From: Elusimicrobiales bacterium
GTDB lineage: Bacteria > Elusimicrobiota > Elusimicrobia > Elusimicrobiales > UBA9959
Length of the DNA stretch: 64,000 bases
Assembly (NCBI GenBank): GCA_028688015.1
Contig: JAQTZB010000001.1
Location: 1-64,000, forward strand
Direction: 5' to 3'
Below, one piece after another: positions 39,311 through 46,702 of the stretch. A program made the translations under genes and the position numbers. The notes under the pieces were generated by a model. The model was given only the letters and a program-made list of their open reading frames with translations, had not been told where the DNA came from and ran no database searches. How positions within the stretch are numbered: the first letter of the stretch is position 1; each line of letters opens with the position of its first letter.

Positions 39311-40489
39311 TCACTTCTTGGATGGATCTTCCATCCTGCCCATGAAGAGCAGCAGCCCGCTCTTCGGGTCCTCTATAAAGAACAGGAACGGCCGGTTGGC
39401 GCGGAAGGTCATTATGCCCATCGGCATGGACTTCAGCCCCATCGCCACCCCGGTGGCCGCCGCGGCCTCTGTCCCCTCCTCGCTCACTTCCACGAAGGCC
39501 TTATGGAAGGCGTTCTGGATATACAAACTCTTGGTGCCGTCCATCCCCGAGAAGTCGGCCTTCTCGGTGAAGGCGGTGGGCATGCCCAGCCCGGCCAGCG
39601 CGGCGTTCAGCTTGAAGCCGGAGCTGAAGCTGAACTTGGGCAGGAACACCCGCACCTTTTCTTTGCCCAGGCTCTTGCGGATCTCGTCCAGCTTGGCGCC
39701 GTCCAGGCCCTTCTCCAGGTCCGCGGGGCTCTTGCCCTCCCGGGGCAGCAGCACCAGCATGGCCAGCCCGCCGCCCTTGTAGGCCAGGCGCACCGCCTGG
39801 AACTCGTCGTTCTCTGTATACTCGGCGTCGCGGGTACCGGGGGCGCTCATCATGCTCACCTTCACCTTCTCGCCGCCGGTCTTGGTAAAGTCGGCCTCGA
39901 AGGTCATATCCTTCTTGAAGGGCGTCTGCCAGGCCCCCTTGAAATAAACGGCGTTCACCAGCACCAGCCGCGTCAGAGCGTCCAGCGAGTCGGCGGGAAA
40001 AAGCTCTTTTATCCTGCCCTTGGTCTTGGCGGCGGTCCAGGAGTTGATGTCCTTGCGGGCGGCCTCGGTGCGGCCCCTGAAGTCGGTGTTCTTGCCTTCG
40101 CCGGAGTAGAACTTTTTAAGCGCCCGCAGGTAGTCGGGCAGGAAGTTGTAGCCCTTCTGCATCCAGAAAGAATTGGCCTGGGTGAACTCGGCGTCCCTGG
40201 CGGCGGCGGCCAGGGCCTTCTTCTGGCGCGCCGCGGCGGCGCGCAGGTCCCCGGCGGCGGCCGGGTAGCCGAAGACGGAAGCTATCTCGGAGGCGGTGTC
40301 GCCCTTGGCCCCTTCGTAGGTCATCGCGAAGGCGGTGTACATGCTGTAGGGCGAAAAGAACACGTTGCCGGGTTTGGCCGCCTCGGCCGCGTAGAACTTG
40401 AAGGCTATCTGGTTGGGGTCCGCGGGCGCGTCAGCCGCGCGCAGGCCGCCGGCGGAAAGCAGGGCAGCCGCGCAAAGAATGTATTTCAT
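39311..40489 (-). CDS. Serpin (secreted serine/cysteine protease inhibitor)
   Basis: 392 residues. The signal peptide ends GLRA. Serpin core motifs are NVFFSPYSMYTAFAMTYEGA, LVLVNAVYFKGAWQTPF and NRPFLFFIEDPKSGLLLFMGRMEDP. The reactive-loop hinge (EEGTEAAAAT) matches inhibitory serpins. Counting from the hinge places Lys-Ser (GLK|SM) at P1-P1', suggesting trypsin-like targets, with a shift of one or two residues possible. An AGGAGG ribosome site is present. It may protect the cell from external or envelope proteases. Confidence 0.95.
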   Translation of the reverse strand: MKYILCAAALLSAGGLRAADAPADPNQIAFKFYAAEAAKPGNVFFSPYSMYTAFAMTYEGAKGDTASEIASVFGYPAAAGDLRAAAARQKKALAAAARDAEFTQANSFWMQKGYNFLPDYLRALKKFYSGEGKNTDFRGRTEAARKDINSWTAAKTKGRIKELFPADSLDALTRLVLVNAVYFKGAWQTPFKKDMTFEADFTKTGGEKVKVSMMSAPGTRDAEYTENDEFQAVRLAYKGGGLAMLVLLPREGKSPADLEKGLDGAKLDEIRKSLGKEKVRVFLPKFSFSSGFKLNAALAGLGMPTAFTEKADFSGMDGTKSLYIQNAFHKAFVEVSEEGTEAAAATGVAMGLKSMPMGIMTFRANRPFLFFIEDPKSGLLLFMGRMEDPSKK

Positions 40490-40540
40490 GTTTCCTCCTA
40501 ATCTCCCGATACCGATATTCTACAACAAACGGTAAATAAA

Positions 40541-40569
40541 AAAGACCGGCGCTGTTAACGCCGGTCTTT
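40541..40569 (-). terminator. Intrinsic terminator of tRNA-Pro
   Basis: 11-bp stem AAAGACCGGCG and complement, 7-nt loop, then TTTTTTATTT on the minus strand, just after the tRNA. Confidence 0.93.
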
Positions 40570-40585
40570 GTTTCAGCCCGCCTCA

Positions 40586-40657
40586 TCGGGGCGCCGGGAA
40601 TTGAACCCGGAGTCTTTCGCACCCCAAGCGAACGCTCTACCATTGAGCCACGCCCCG
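40586..40657 (-). tRNA. tRNA-Pro (GGG)
   Basis: 72-nt cloverleaf: acceptor CGGGGCG/CGCCCCG, anticodon loop TTGGGGT (GGG), T-loop TTCAATT, discriminator A. Confidence 0.96.
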
Positions 40658-40712
40658 GTGGCGCGGGCCGAAACTGAATACTTATTATACCAAAAAATAA
40701 AAGGCGCGCAGG

Positions 40713-41060
40713 TCACAGCTCTTTTATCAGCTGCCGCAGCTCTTTTTTAATCTCGTCGAGCAGGGCGCTTTTGGCGGGGCCCGCGGGCCGCCCCGGCTCG
40801 GGCTTGCCGGCCGCCTTGGCCTGCCGGCGTTTGGCGGCCAGGGCCTTGCGGGCCCCGTCGAGGGAATAGCCTTTAACGAACACCAGGTCCTTTATCTCCA
40901 AGAGCGCGTCTATGTCCGCCTTGGTGTAGCGGCGGTGGCCGCTCGCGAGCCGCAGCGGGCGCACCAGGCGGAACTTGGTCTCCCAGTAGCGGATAGTGTA
41001 TTCCGGCAACTGCGCGGCGCGCGAGACCTCCCGCATGGTGAAGTAGGTCTTCTCGGCCAT
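40713..41060 (-). CDS. MerR-family transcriptional regulator
   Basis: 115 residues. N-terminal MerR helix-turn-helix-wing (YFTMREVSRAAQLPEYTIRYWETKFRLVRPLRLASGHRRYTKADIDAL), then an Ala/Lys/Pro-rich linker and a short C-terminal helix. There is no metal-binding Cys or ligand domain, so the effector is unclear; it resembles the small MerR proteins next to HU/IHF genes. The start overlaps the HU/IHF stop by one base (ATG within TGATG-like context), so the two are translated together. Confidence 0.9.
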   Translation of the reverse strand: MAEKTYFTMREVSRAAQLPEYTIRYWETKFRLVRPLRLASGHRRYTKADIDALLEIKDLVFVKGYSLDGARKALAAKRRQAKAAGKPEPGRPAGPAKSALLDEIKKELRQLIKEL

Positions 41061-41326
41061 TACATCCCGATGGTGAGTTTCTTGGACGGCTTGAAGCGGA
41101 TGCTCTTGCGCGGCCCCACCATCACGCGCGCGTTGGTCTTGGGGTTGCGCATCTGGCGCGGCATGCGCTCCTTCACCTTGAAGGTGCCGAAGTTGGAGAT
41201 GACCACCTTGCGGTTTTCGCGCAGGGCCTCCCCCATGATCTCGAAAGTCTTGCAGACCGCGAGCTTCGCGTCGCGCTCCGTGGTCAGGTGCTTGGTAAGT
41301 TCCCGTATCAGGTCGAGCCTATTCAT
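41060..41326 (-). CDS. HU/IHF-family DNA-bending protein
   Basis: 88 residues from the ATG at 41326 (MNRLDLIRELTKHL). The usual 90-residue length is kept. Motifs are VVISNFGTFKVKERMPRQMRNPKT and a beta-arm with RNPKTNARVMVGPRKSIRFKPSKKL. Sequence is closer to IHF-alpha than to HU in the NPKT arm. It overlaps the bifunctional nuclease gene end by 8 bases and the MerR start by 1. Confidence 0.93.
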   Translation of the reverse strand: MNRLDLIRELTKHLTTERDAKLAVCKTFEIMGEALRENRKVVISNFGTFKVKERMPRQMRNPKTNARVMVGPRKSIRFKPSKKLTIGM

Positions 41327-41912
41327 CGTCCTTTTCCTCCCCCTCTTCCGTCTCCCCGTCCTCTTCTTCCTCGTCGTCCGCCGAAGGCCCCTGCTTGGGC
41401 CCCCCGCCCAGCAGCTGGCCAATGATGTCGTTGGGCTTGAGGTTCTTGAGGTCGTGCTTGAATTTGGTCACTTCGTCCTCGGTGATGGGCTTGCTGAGCA
41501 CCTGCGTCTTGCCGAAGACTTTCTCGTTGATGAAAATGGGGCAGCCGAAGCGCACCGCCAGCGCCACCGCGTCCGACGGGCGCGAGTCCACCAGGCGCAC
41601 GTTGGCGCCGCCGGGCTCGGTCAGGTGCAGGCTGGAATAGTAGGTGTTCTCGACGATGTCGGTGATGCTCACGCGCGACAGCGTGAGGCCGAGCGTCTTA
41701 ATGACGGAGAACAGCAGGTCGTGCGTCATGGGGCGCGGCGACGGGTAGCCGGACAGGCGGATGGCTATGGCCTGGGCCTCCATCGGGCCTATCCAGATGG
41801 GCAGGATGCGCGTGCCCTCTATCTCGTCGAGGAAGATGATGGATTCGGTAAGGCTGGTCGCTATGGAATAGATGCGCACTTCCACGTCGCCGCCGGAGTT
41901 GTCCTGTGTCAT
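41319..41912 (-). CDS. Bifunctional nuclease family protein (DUF151)
   Basis: 197 residues from the ATG at 41912. The DUF151 core covers ~10-140 (LPIWIGPMEAQAIAIRLSGYPSPRPMTHDLL, VDSRPSDAVALAVRFGCPIFINEKVF). The C-terminus is a strongly acidic tail (DDEEEEDGETEEGEEKDDE). Family members show DNase and RNase activity in vitro; the cellular role is unclear. It overlaps the plsY end by 4 bases (ATGA), indicating coupled translation. Confidence 0.9.
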   Translation of the reverse strand: MTQDNSGGDVEVRIYSIATSLTESIIFLDEIEGTRILPIWIGPMEAQAIAIRLSGYPSPRPMTHDLLFSVIKTLGLTLSRVSITDIVENTYYSSLHLTEPGGANVRLVDSRPSDAVALAVRFGCPIFINEKVFGKTQVLSKPITEDEVTKFKHDLKNLKPNDIIGQLLGGGPKQGPSADDEEEEDGETEEGEEKDDE

Positions 41913-42574
41913 TCTTTTTTGGCGCCTTCCGCCGGGTCCGACTCTTTCTTGTGCTGGAAGGAAAGTTCCGCGCCTTTCAGGATGCGCCTGATGTTGGCGA
42001 TGTGCGTGTAGAAGATCAGCGCGCAGACCGCCAGCGCCAGCAGCGTGAACGGCCGCTGGTGGTCCTTTGCCAGGATAAAGCAGAGTATCGGCAGCGCCAC
42101 CGAGGCCGCCATGGACCCCACCGAGATGTGGCTGGTGATCGCCACCGCGATGCCGAACACCACGAAGGCGCCGGCCGTGGGCACGGGCAGCAGCGCCATA
42201 AAGACGCCCGCGGCCGTGGCCACGCCCTTGCCGCCGTGGAAGTTGAGGAAGACGGTCCAGATGTGGCCGGCTATGGCCAGCGCGCCGGCCGTCACAGGTA
42301 TCCACCAGTGGCCCTTGCTGAAGTCCGTGGAACCGGGGATGAAGAAGTACTGCGCCGCCACCCAGGTGGGGCCGTAGCCCTTCAGGAAGTCGAAGAGGAA
42401 GGTGGAGATGCCGGGCACCTTGCCCAGCGTGCGGTAGACGTTGGCCGTGCCCGGGTTGCCCGAGCCGTGCTTGCGGATGTCTATGCCGTGAAGCCGGCCT
42501 ATGAGATAGCCGGAAGGGATGCCGCCCAGGATGTAGCTGGCGATGAAAAGCAGGGCCGTTTCAAAATGGGTCAT
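41909..42574 (-). CDS. plsY: Glycerol-3-phosphate acyltransferase PlsY
   Basis: 221 residues from the ATG at 42574. An upstream in-frame ATG (42595) lies before the -10 box and is rejected. Conserved motifs are GGIPSGYLIGRL, HGSGNPGTANVYRTLGK (motif 1), NFHGGKGVATAAGVF (motif 2) and FYTHIANIRRI (motif 3). At least six membrane helices are visible. It transfers acyl from acyl-phosphate to glycerol-3-phosphate, the first step of phospholipid synthesis. The last residues are charged and longer than usual. Confidence 0.95.
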   Translation of the reverse strand: MTHFETALLFIASYILGGIPSGYLIGRLHGIDIRKHGSGNPGTANVYRTLGKVPGISTFLFDFLKGYGPTWVAAQYFFIPGSTDFSKGHWWIPVTAGALAIAGHIWTVFLNFHGGKGVATAAGVFMALLPVPTAGAFVVFGIAVAITSHISVGSMAASVALPILCFILAKDHQRPFTLLALAVCALIFYTHIANIRRILKGAELSFQHKKESDPAEGAKKE

Positions 42575-42581
42575 TAAAGGA

Positions 42582-42587
42582 ATTATA
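42582..42587 (-). promoter_or_regulatory. -10 box immediately before plsY
   Basis: TATAAT ends 7 bases before the ATG at 42574. A TTGAAC -35 lies 18 bp upstream. It predicts a leaderless plsY-DUF151-HU/IHF-merR transcript. Confidence 0.6.
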
Positions 42588-42662
42588 TTAACCATGAATT
42601 CCGCAGTTCAAGCATTTAATTCGTAAATTAAGCGCTTTTTCGCGGAAGGGGCCGGTTTTGGT

Positions 42663-43907
42663 CTAACTGAGGGCTTTCTTTTTCAGCCGGGCGTAGTTTT
42701 CGGGCGTGGCCTTGAACTTCAGGGTAACGCCGTCCTGTCCGTAGTCGGCCGCCTTTACCAGGCAGCAGGAATAAACTTCCTTTATCAGGCCTTTCGCCCC
42801 GGTGGGAACTACCAGCTCGTAGTCCCCCCAGCGCGCGGCCAGGGCGGCCTCGCAGGCGGCCAGCAGGCGGTCTGCGCCCTTGCCGGTCAGCGCCGACATG
42901 AAGATGGGGCGCATGCGCTCGGGTGCCCAGGCCGACACCGCCGGGTCTTTAACCGCGTCGGCCTTGTTGAAAACGTTGAGCACCGGGATGCCCTTGATCT
43001 CCAGCTCCTCCAGCGTGGCCTTCACGGCCTCGTGCTGGTCCTTGGCGTCGGGCGAGGAGAGGTCGTGCACGTGCAGGATCAGGTCGCTGTAGCGGATCTC
43101 TTCCAGCGTGGCGCGGAAGGCGGCTATCAGGTCGTGCGGCAGCTTCTGGATGAACCCCACGGTGTCGGTGAACAGCGCCCAGCCGCCGCCGGGCAGGCGC
43201 ACCCGCTTGGTGGTGGGGTCCAGCGTGGCGAACAGCTTGTCGTCGGCGTAGACGTGGGAGCTGCCGGTCAGGCAGTTGAGCAGCGTGCTCTTGCCGGCGT
43301 TGGTGTAGCCCACAATGGACACCTGCGGCATGGGCACCGCGTCGCGCTGGGCCCGCTGCGTGTGGCGCTCGCGCCGGATGGAGTCTATCTCTTCTTCCAG
43401 TTCGGAAATTTTTACGCGCAGCTCGCGCTTGTCGTACTCCAGCTTTTTCTCGCCGGAGCCGCGGCCGCCTATCATGCCGCGCTGCTGGTCCATGCTGCCG
43501 CCCTTGCCGCCCAGGCGGGAGAGGGCGTAGTTGAAGCCGGCCAGCCGCGCCTGCAGTTTGCCCTCACGGGTGCGGGCCCGCATGGCGAAAATATCTATGA
43601 TGAGCCGCGGCCGGTCGGCCACGCTGACGCCGAGCGCGCGCTCGAGGTTGCGGCCCTGGCCCGGGGTGAGCTCCTCGTCGAAGATGACCGCCCCGGCGCC
43701 GGTCTCTTTGACCAGCGCTTTCAGCTCTTCCACCTTGCCCGAGCCGATCAGCGTGGCCGGATTCCAGGCCTGCACGCGCACGCTGATCTTCTGCAGGGGT
43801 TCCAGCCCGGCGGTCTCGGCCAGGCGCCACAGCTCGTCCAGAGAGGTGCCGCCGCCGGGGACGCCCCGGCTGCGCTTCAGTTCCGCCGCTATTAAAATTA
43901 CTTTCAT
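42663..43907 (-). CDS. hflX: GTPase HflX
   Basis: 414 residues from the ATG at 43907. An N-terminal HflX domain (LIGSGKVEELKALV, FDEELTPGQGRNLERAL), a GTP-Bdg_M region with coiled coil (LRVKISELEEEIDSIRRERHTQR), then G1 GYTNAGKST, G3 DTVGFIQKLP and G4 NKAD are present. The glycine-rich linker GGKGGSMDQQRGMIGGRGSGEKKLEYD is typical. It splits stalled 70S ribosomes. It overlaps miaA by 4 bases (ATGA), the classical miaA-hflX pairing. Confidence 0.97.
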   Translation of the reverse strand: MKVILIAAELKRSRGVPGGGTSLDELWRLAETAGLEPLQKISVRVQAWNPATLIGSGKVEELKALVKETGAGAVIFDEELTPGQGRNLERALGVSVADRPRLIIDIFAMRARTREGKLQARLAGFNYALSRLGGKGGSMDQQRGMIGGRGSGEKKLEYDKRELRVKISELEEEIDSIRRERHTQRAQRDAVPMPQVSIVGYTNAGKSTLLNCLTGSSHVYADDKLFATLDPTTKRVRLPGGGWALFTDTVGFIQKLPHDLIAAFRATLEEIRYSDLILHVHDLSSPDAKDQHEAVKATLEELEIKGIPVLNVFNKADAVKDPAVSAWAPERMRPIFMSALTGKGADRLLAACEAALAARWGDYELVVPTGAKGLIKEVYSCCLVKAADYGQDGVTLKFKATPENYARLKKKALS

Positions 43908-44866
43908 GCGTTCAGGATCTTCTCCGCCAGCGCGCCCGGGTCGTAATCCTCCGGCTTTTCCAGCTCCAGGCGCAGGGTATTGCGGTAGCGGGCGAACCAG
44001 GTGTTCTGGCGCTTGGCGTAGGCCAAGGAGGCCGACACTATCATGCGGATAGCGTCCGGCTTGCTGACGCGGCCGGCCAGATAATCGAGCATCTGGGGGT
44101 AGCCCAGCGTCTTCAGGCCGGGGCAGTCCTCGGGGTAGCCCTTTTCCAGCAGCGCGCGGGTTTCGGCCTCCCACTCGTCGAAGCGCGCCACCGTGCGGCG
44201 CTTTATGCGCTCGGCCAGCAGCTCCTTGGCCCATCTGATGAAAACGAATTTCCCGTCGTGAGCGGGCAGAGAGTCGAAGAACTTGCCCGTCCACAGCTGC
44301 GAGGCCGGTTTGCCGGCCAGCCGCGTGATCTCTATGGCGCGCATCACGCGCTGCACGTTGCCGGGCGGTATGCGCCGCGCGGCCTCGGGGTCCAGCGCCA
44401 GCAGCTCGGAGTAGAGGGCCATCTTGCCGCCCGTCTCGGCCAGGGCGGTCAGCTGCTGCCGCAGCGTCGGGTCGGCCGGGGGCAGGTCGTCCAGGCCATT
44501 CCAGTAGGCCTGCACGTAGAGGCCTGTGCCGCCGGCCATGATAGGCACTTTGCCGCGCGCCCAGATCTCGGGCAGCAGCTTCTTGGCTTCCTTGACGAAA
44601 GTGCCCGCGTCGCAGGTGGCGCGCGGGTCCAGGGTGTCCACCAGGTGGTAAGGTACGCCCTCCACCAGGTAGAACTTCCCGGCGGGCGTGTCGGTCCACG
44701 CGCCGTGCGGCTTGGCGGTGCCGGCTTCCATCAGCTTGTAGGTCTGCTTGGAATCGGCCGAGACAATCTCGCCGCCCAGGCGGCGCGCCAGCTCCAGCGC
44801 CAGGTCGGTCTTGCCGGAGGCGTTGGCCCCCATCAGTGTTATGGGTTTAAGAGGTGTTAGAGACAT
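43904..44866 (-). CDS. miaA: tRNA dimethylallyltransferase MiaA
   Basis: 320 residues. P-loop MGANASGKTDLALELA (GPTASGKT is more usual), SADSKQTYKLMEAGTAKP, and AGGTGLYVQAYWNGL are conserved. Adds dimethylallyl to A37 of UNN-decoding tRNAs, the substrate later methylthiolated by MiaB, which is encoded at 45410-46702 in the same direction. It is followed by hflX with overlapping codons. Confidence 0.96.
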   Translation of the reverse strand: MSLTPLKPITLMGANASGKTDLALELARRLGGEIVSADSKQTYKLMEAGTAKPHGAWTDTPAGKFYLVEGVPYHLVDTLDPRATCDAGTFVKEAKKLLPEIWARGKVPIMAGGTGLYVQAYWNGLDDLPPADPTLRQQLTALAETGGKMALYSELLALDPEAARRIPPGNVQRVMRAIEITRLAGKPASQLWTGKFFDSLPAHDGKFVFIRWAKELLAERIKRRTVARFDEWEAETRALLEKGYPEDCPGLKTLGYPQMLDYLAGRVSKPDAIRMIVSASLAYAKRQNTWFARYRNTLRLELEKPEDYDPGALAEKILNA

Positions 44867-44930
44867 TCCTGATAATAGAGAGCGGCCAGTGGCTTAGAAG
44901 CCGCCTGGCCGCCTAGGCGTCCGCCTGCCC

Positions 44931-45413
44931 TTACTTCTTCTTGAAGAGCGGCTCGTCCTTCTGCGGCTTGTTGCACAGGCCGTGGGCCCGGCAGGTCTCC
45001 ACGCAGACTTCCGGCAGCTTCAGCTCTGAGCGGGTGTCGCAATCGGTGTAATCCTCGGCCATCTCGTTGATGCGCTTGCGGTCGTCGTGGCTGATGGCGC
45101 TGAAAGAGATGCCGTTCATGAACACGCCGCCCTTGTCTTTTACCCAGGAGATCTTGCCGGTCACCGGCATTTCCTTCACGCCGTTGAGCTTGAGCAGGAT
45201 GTTAAGTTCTTTCGTGTGGGGCGGGGCCATGAAGGTGATCAGGCGCATGCCGCCGGCGGAGAGGTCCGCCAGGATGGCGGGCTGGGGCACGGGCTTGCCG
45301 TGGGCGTCCTCGGTGAAGAACTCTATTTCCACGGGCTCCAGGATGCCGTGCAGGATGGGCAGGCGCACATGCTCGCGCCTTTCTTTAAGTACCTTGCTGA
45401 TTTTTTTGGTCAT
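44931..45413 (-). CDS. PilZ-domain (c-di-GMP-binding) protein with Cys-rich tail
   Basis: 160 residues. The PilZ motifs are present: RREHVRLP (RxxxR) near residue 12 and DLSAGGMRL (D/NxSxxG) near residue 49. The C-terminal ~35 residues hold four Cys (CDTRS..., VCVETCRAHGLCN), a possible metal or disulfide site not typical of simple PilZ proteins. It likely responds to cyclic di-GMP; the partner is unknown, but type IV pili are encoded elsewhere in the window. It overlaps the miaB stop by 4 bases. Confidence 0.88.
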   Translation of the reverse strand: MTKKISKVLKERREHVRLPILHGILEPVEIEFFTEDAHGKPVPQPAILADLSAGGMRLITFMAPPHTKELNILLKLNGVKEMPVTGKISWVKDKGGVFMNGISFSAISHDDRKRINEMAEDYTDCDTRSELKLPEVCVETCRAHGLCNKPQKDEPLFKKK

Positions 45414-46702
45414 TGTATTTTCCCGTTTAAAGTATTTTTTTCGGCCCCGGAGACCAGTACTTCGGCCATCTGCCCGGGCGTCCCGCCGGCCTTTACTCTC
45501 ACGGCGAAATTCCCGGAGGCACGGCCATATGTTTCGGTCTCGAAAAGAACTTCCTCTATTTTACCAATTCTTTCATTTAATACAAGCCGCGAATTTTCCT
45601 TCACCGCGGCCAGCAGTTTTTCCAGGCGGGTCTCCATGACGGTTTCGCTTATGGCGGCGGCCATTTCCGGCTTGTCCGTGCGCGGCGAATACTTGAAACA
45701 GTACGCCAGCGAGAAGCGCCCTTCTTTGACCAGCAACAGCGTGTCTTTGAAATCTTCCTCTGTTTCCCCCGGGTAGCCCACAATGAAGTCCGTGGAGACG
45801 GCCAGCCCCGGCGCGGCCGCGCGCAGGCGCTCCAGCAGGGCAAGGTAACCGGAGCGCGTGTAGCCGCGGCGCATCAGTTTCAGTATCCGGTCGGAGCCGC
45901 TCTGCACCGGCAGGTGCATATGGCGCGCCAGCTTCGGTTCAGCCGCCAGCAGCTGCAGAAAGGCGTCGTCGAAGTAGATCGGGTGCGGGCTCATGAAGCG
46001 CAGCCGCTGCAGCCCCGGCAGCGCGAGGACTTTCCTTAAGAGTTCGGAGAACGTGGTCTTACCGTACTTATAGGAATTAACCGTCTGCCCCAGCAGCACT
46101 ATCTCTTTGGCCCCTGACTTAAGCTTGTCGGCCGCGTCCGCCAGCACCGCATCCGGCGACAGACAGACAGCGGGGCCGCGCACGGCGGGCACTATGCAGT
46201 AGGAGCACTTAAGCGAGCAGCCGCGCATTATTGTAGTGTAGGCGGTCTGCGGCGAGCGGTAGATGTTCTGGTGGGAAGTCTCGGTTTCCGGGGATGGCCC
46301 TAGCTGGGCGATGAGCGAATCTTCGAACTGCTCTATGGCCTTGGCGCCCACCACCTCGTCCACGAAGGGGAATTTCTGCTTGAGGTACTTCCCCCCCAGC
46401 TTCTGTGCCGCGCAGCCCACCACAAAAAGTTTGCCGTCCGGGCGCTTCTCTTTCCACACGCGCAGGCGGCCTATCTGCGAGATGGCCTTGTCTTCGGCCT
46501 TCTGCCGCACGGTGCAGGTGTTTACCACCACGGCATCGGCCTTCTTGATATCTTCGGTGAGCGCATACCCGCGCCGGCGAAAAGCCGCCGCGATGTTCTC
46601 CGAATCTGCCTCGTTCATCTGGCATCCGAAAGTAATGATACAGACCTTCCGATTCGAACCGCTCTGCGGGCCGCAGGCCCGCTGATTTTGCTGTTTCTGC
46701 AT
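45410..46702 (-). CDS. miaB: tRNA-2-methylthio-N6-dimethylallyladenosine synthase MiaB
   Basis: 430 residues. An N-terminal UPF0004 domain carries three cluster Cys (ITFGCQMNEADSE, VVNTCTVRQKAEDK, VVGCAAQ). The radical SAM motif is RGCSLKCSYCIVP, and the TRAM domain is at the C-terminus. Methylthiolates i6A37 in tRNA. The first 26 codons, the ribosome site (GAGGAA) and ~80 upstream bases lie inside a 162-bp repeat that also occurs inverted at 48573-48734. The N-terminal extension MQKQQNQRACGPQSGSNRK is longer than usual. The recombinase reading frame overlaps its start. Confidence 0.96.
   Translation of the reverse strand: MQKQQNQRACGPQSGSNRKVCIITFGCQMNEADSENIAAAFRRRGYALTEDIKKADAVVVNTCTVRQKAEDKAISQIGRLRVWKEKRPDGKLFVVGCAAQKLGGKYLKQKFPFVDEVVGAKAIEQFEDSLIAQLGPSPETETSHQNIYRSPQTAYTTIMRGCSLKCSYCIVPAVRGPAVCLSPDAVLADAADKLKSGAKEIVLLGQTVNSYKYGKTTFSELLRKVLALPGLQRLRFMSPHPIYFDDAFLQLLAAEPKLARHMHLPVQSGSDRILKLMRRGYTRSGYLALLERLRAAAPGLAVSTDFIVGYPGETEEDFKDTLLLVKEGRFSLAYCFKYSPRTDKPEMAAAISETVMETRLEKLLAAVKENSRLVLNERIGKIEEVLFETETYGRASGNFAVRVKAGGTPGQMAEVLVSGAEKNTLNGKIQ

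Noticed and set aside
42575-42595. Earlier ATG of plsY at 42595
   Set aside because: It precedes the -10 box and would put charged and polar residues before the first helix. The ATG at 42574 fits the promoter and family N-terminus.
46650-46665. TTCGAA within GGTTCGAATC, resembling a tRNA T-loop, in the left repeat
   Set aside because: Flanking bases cannot form a T-stem or cloverleaf. It lies within miaB codons.
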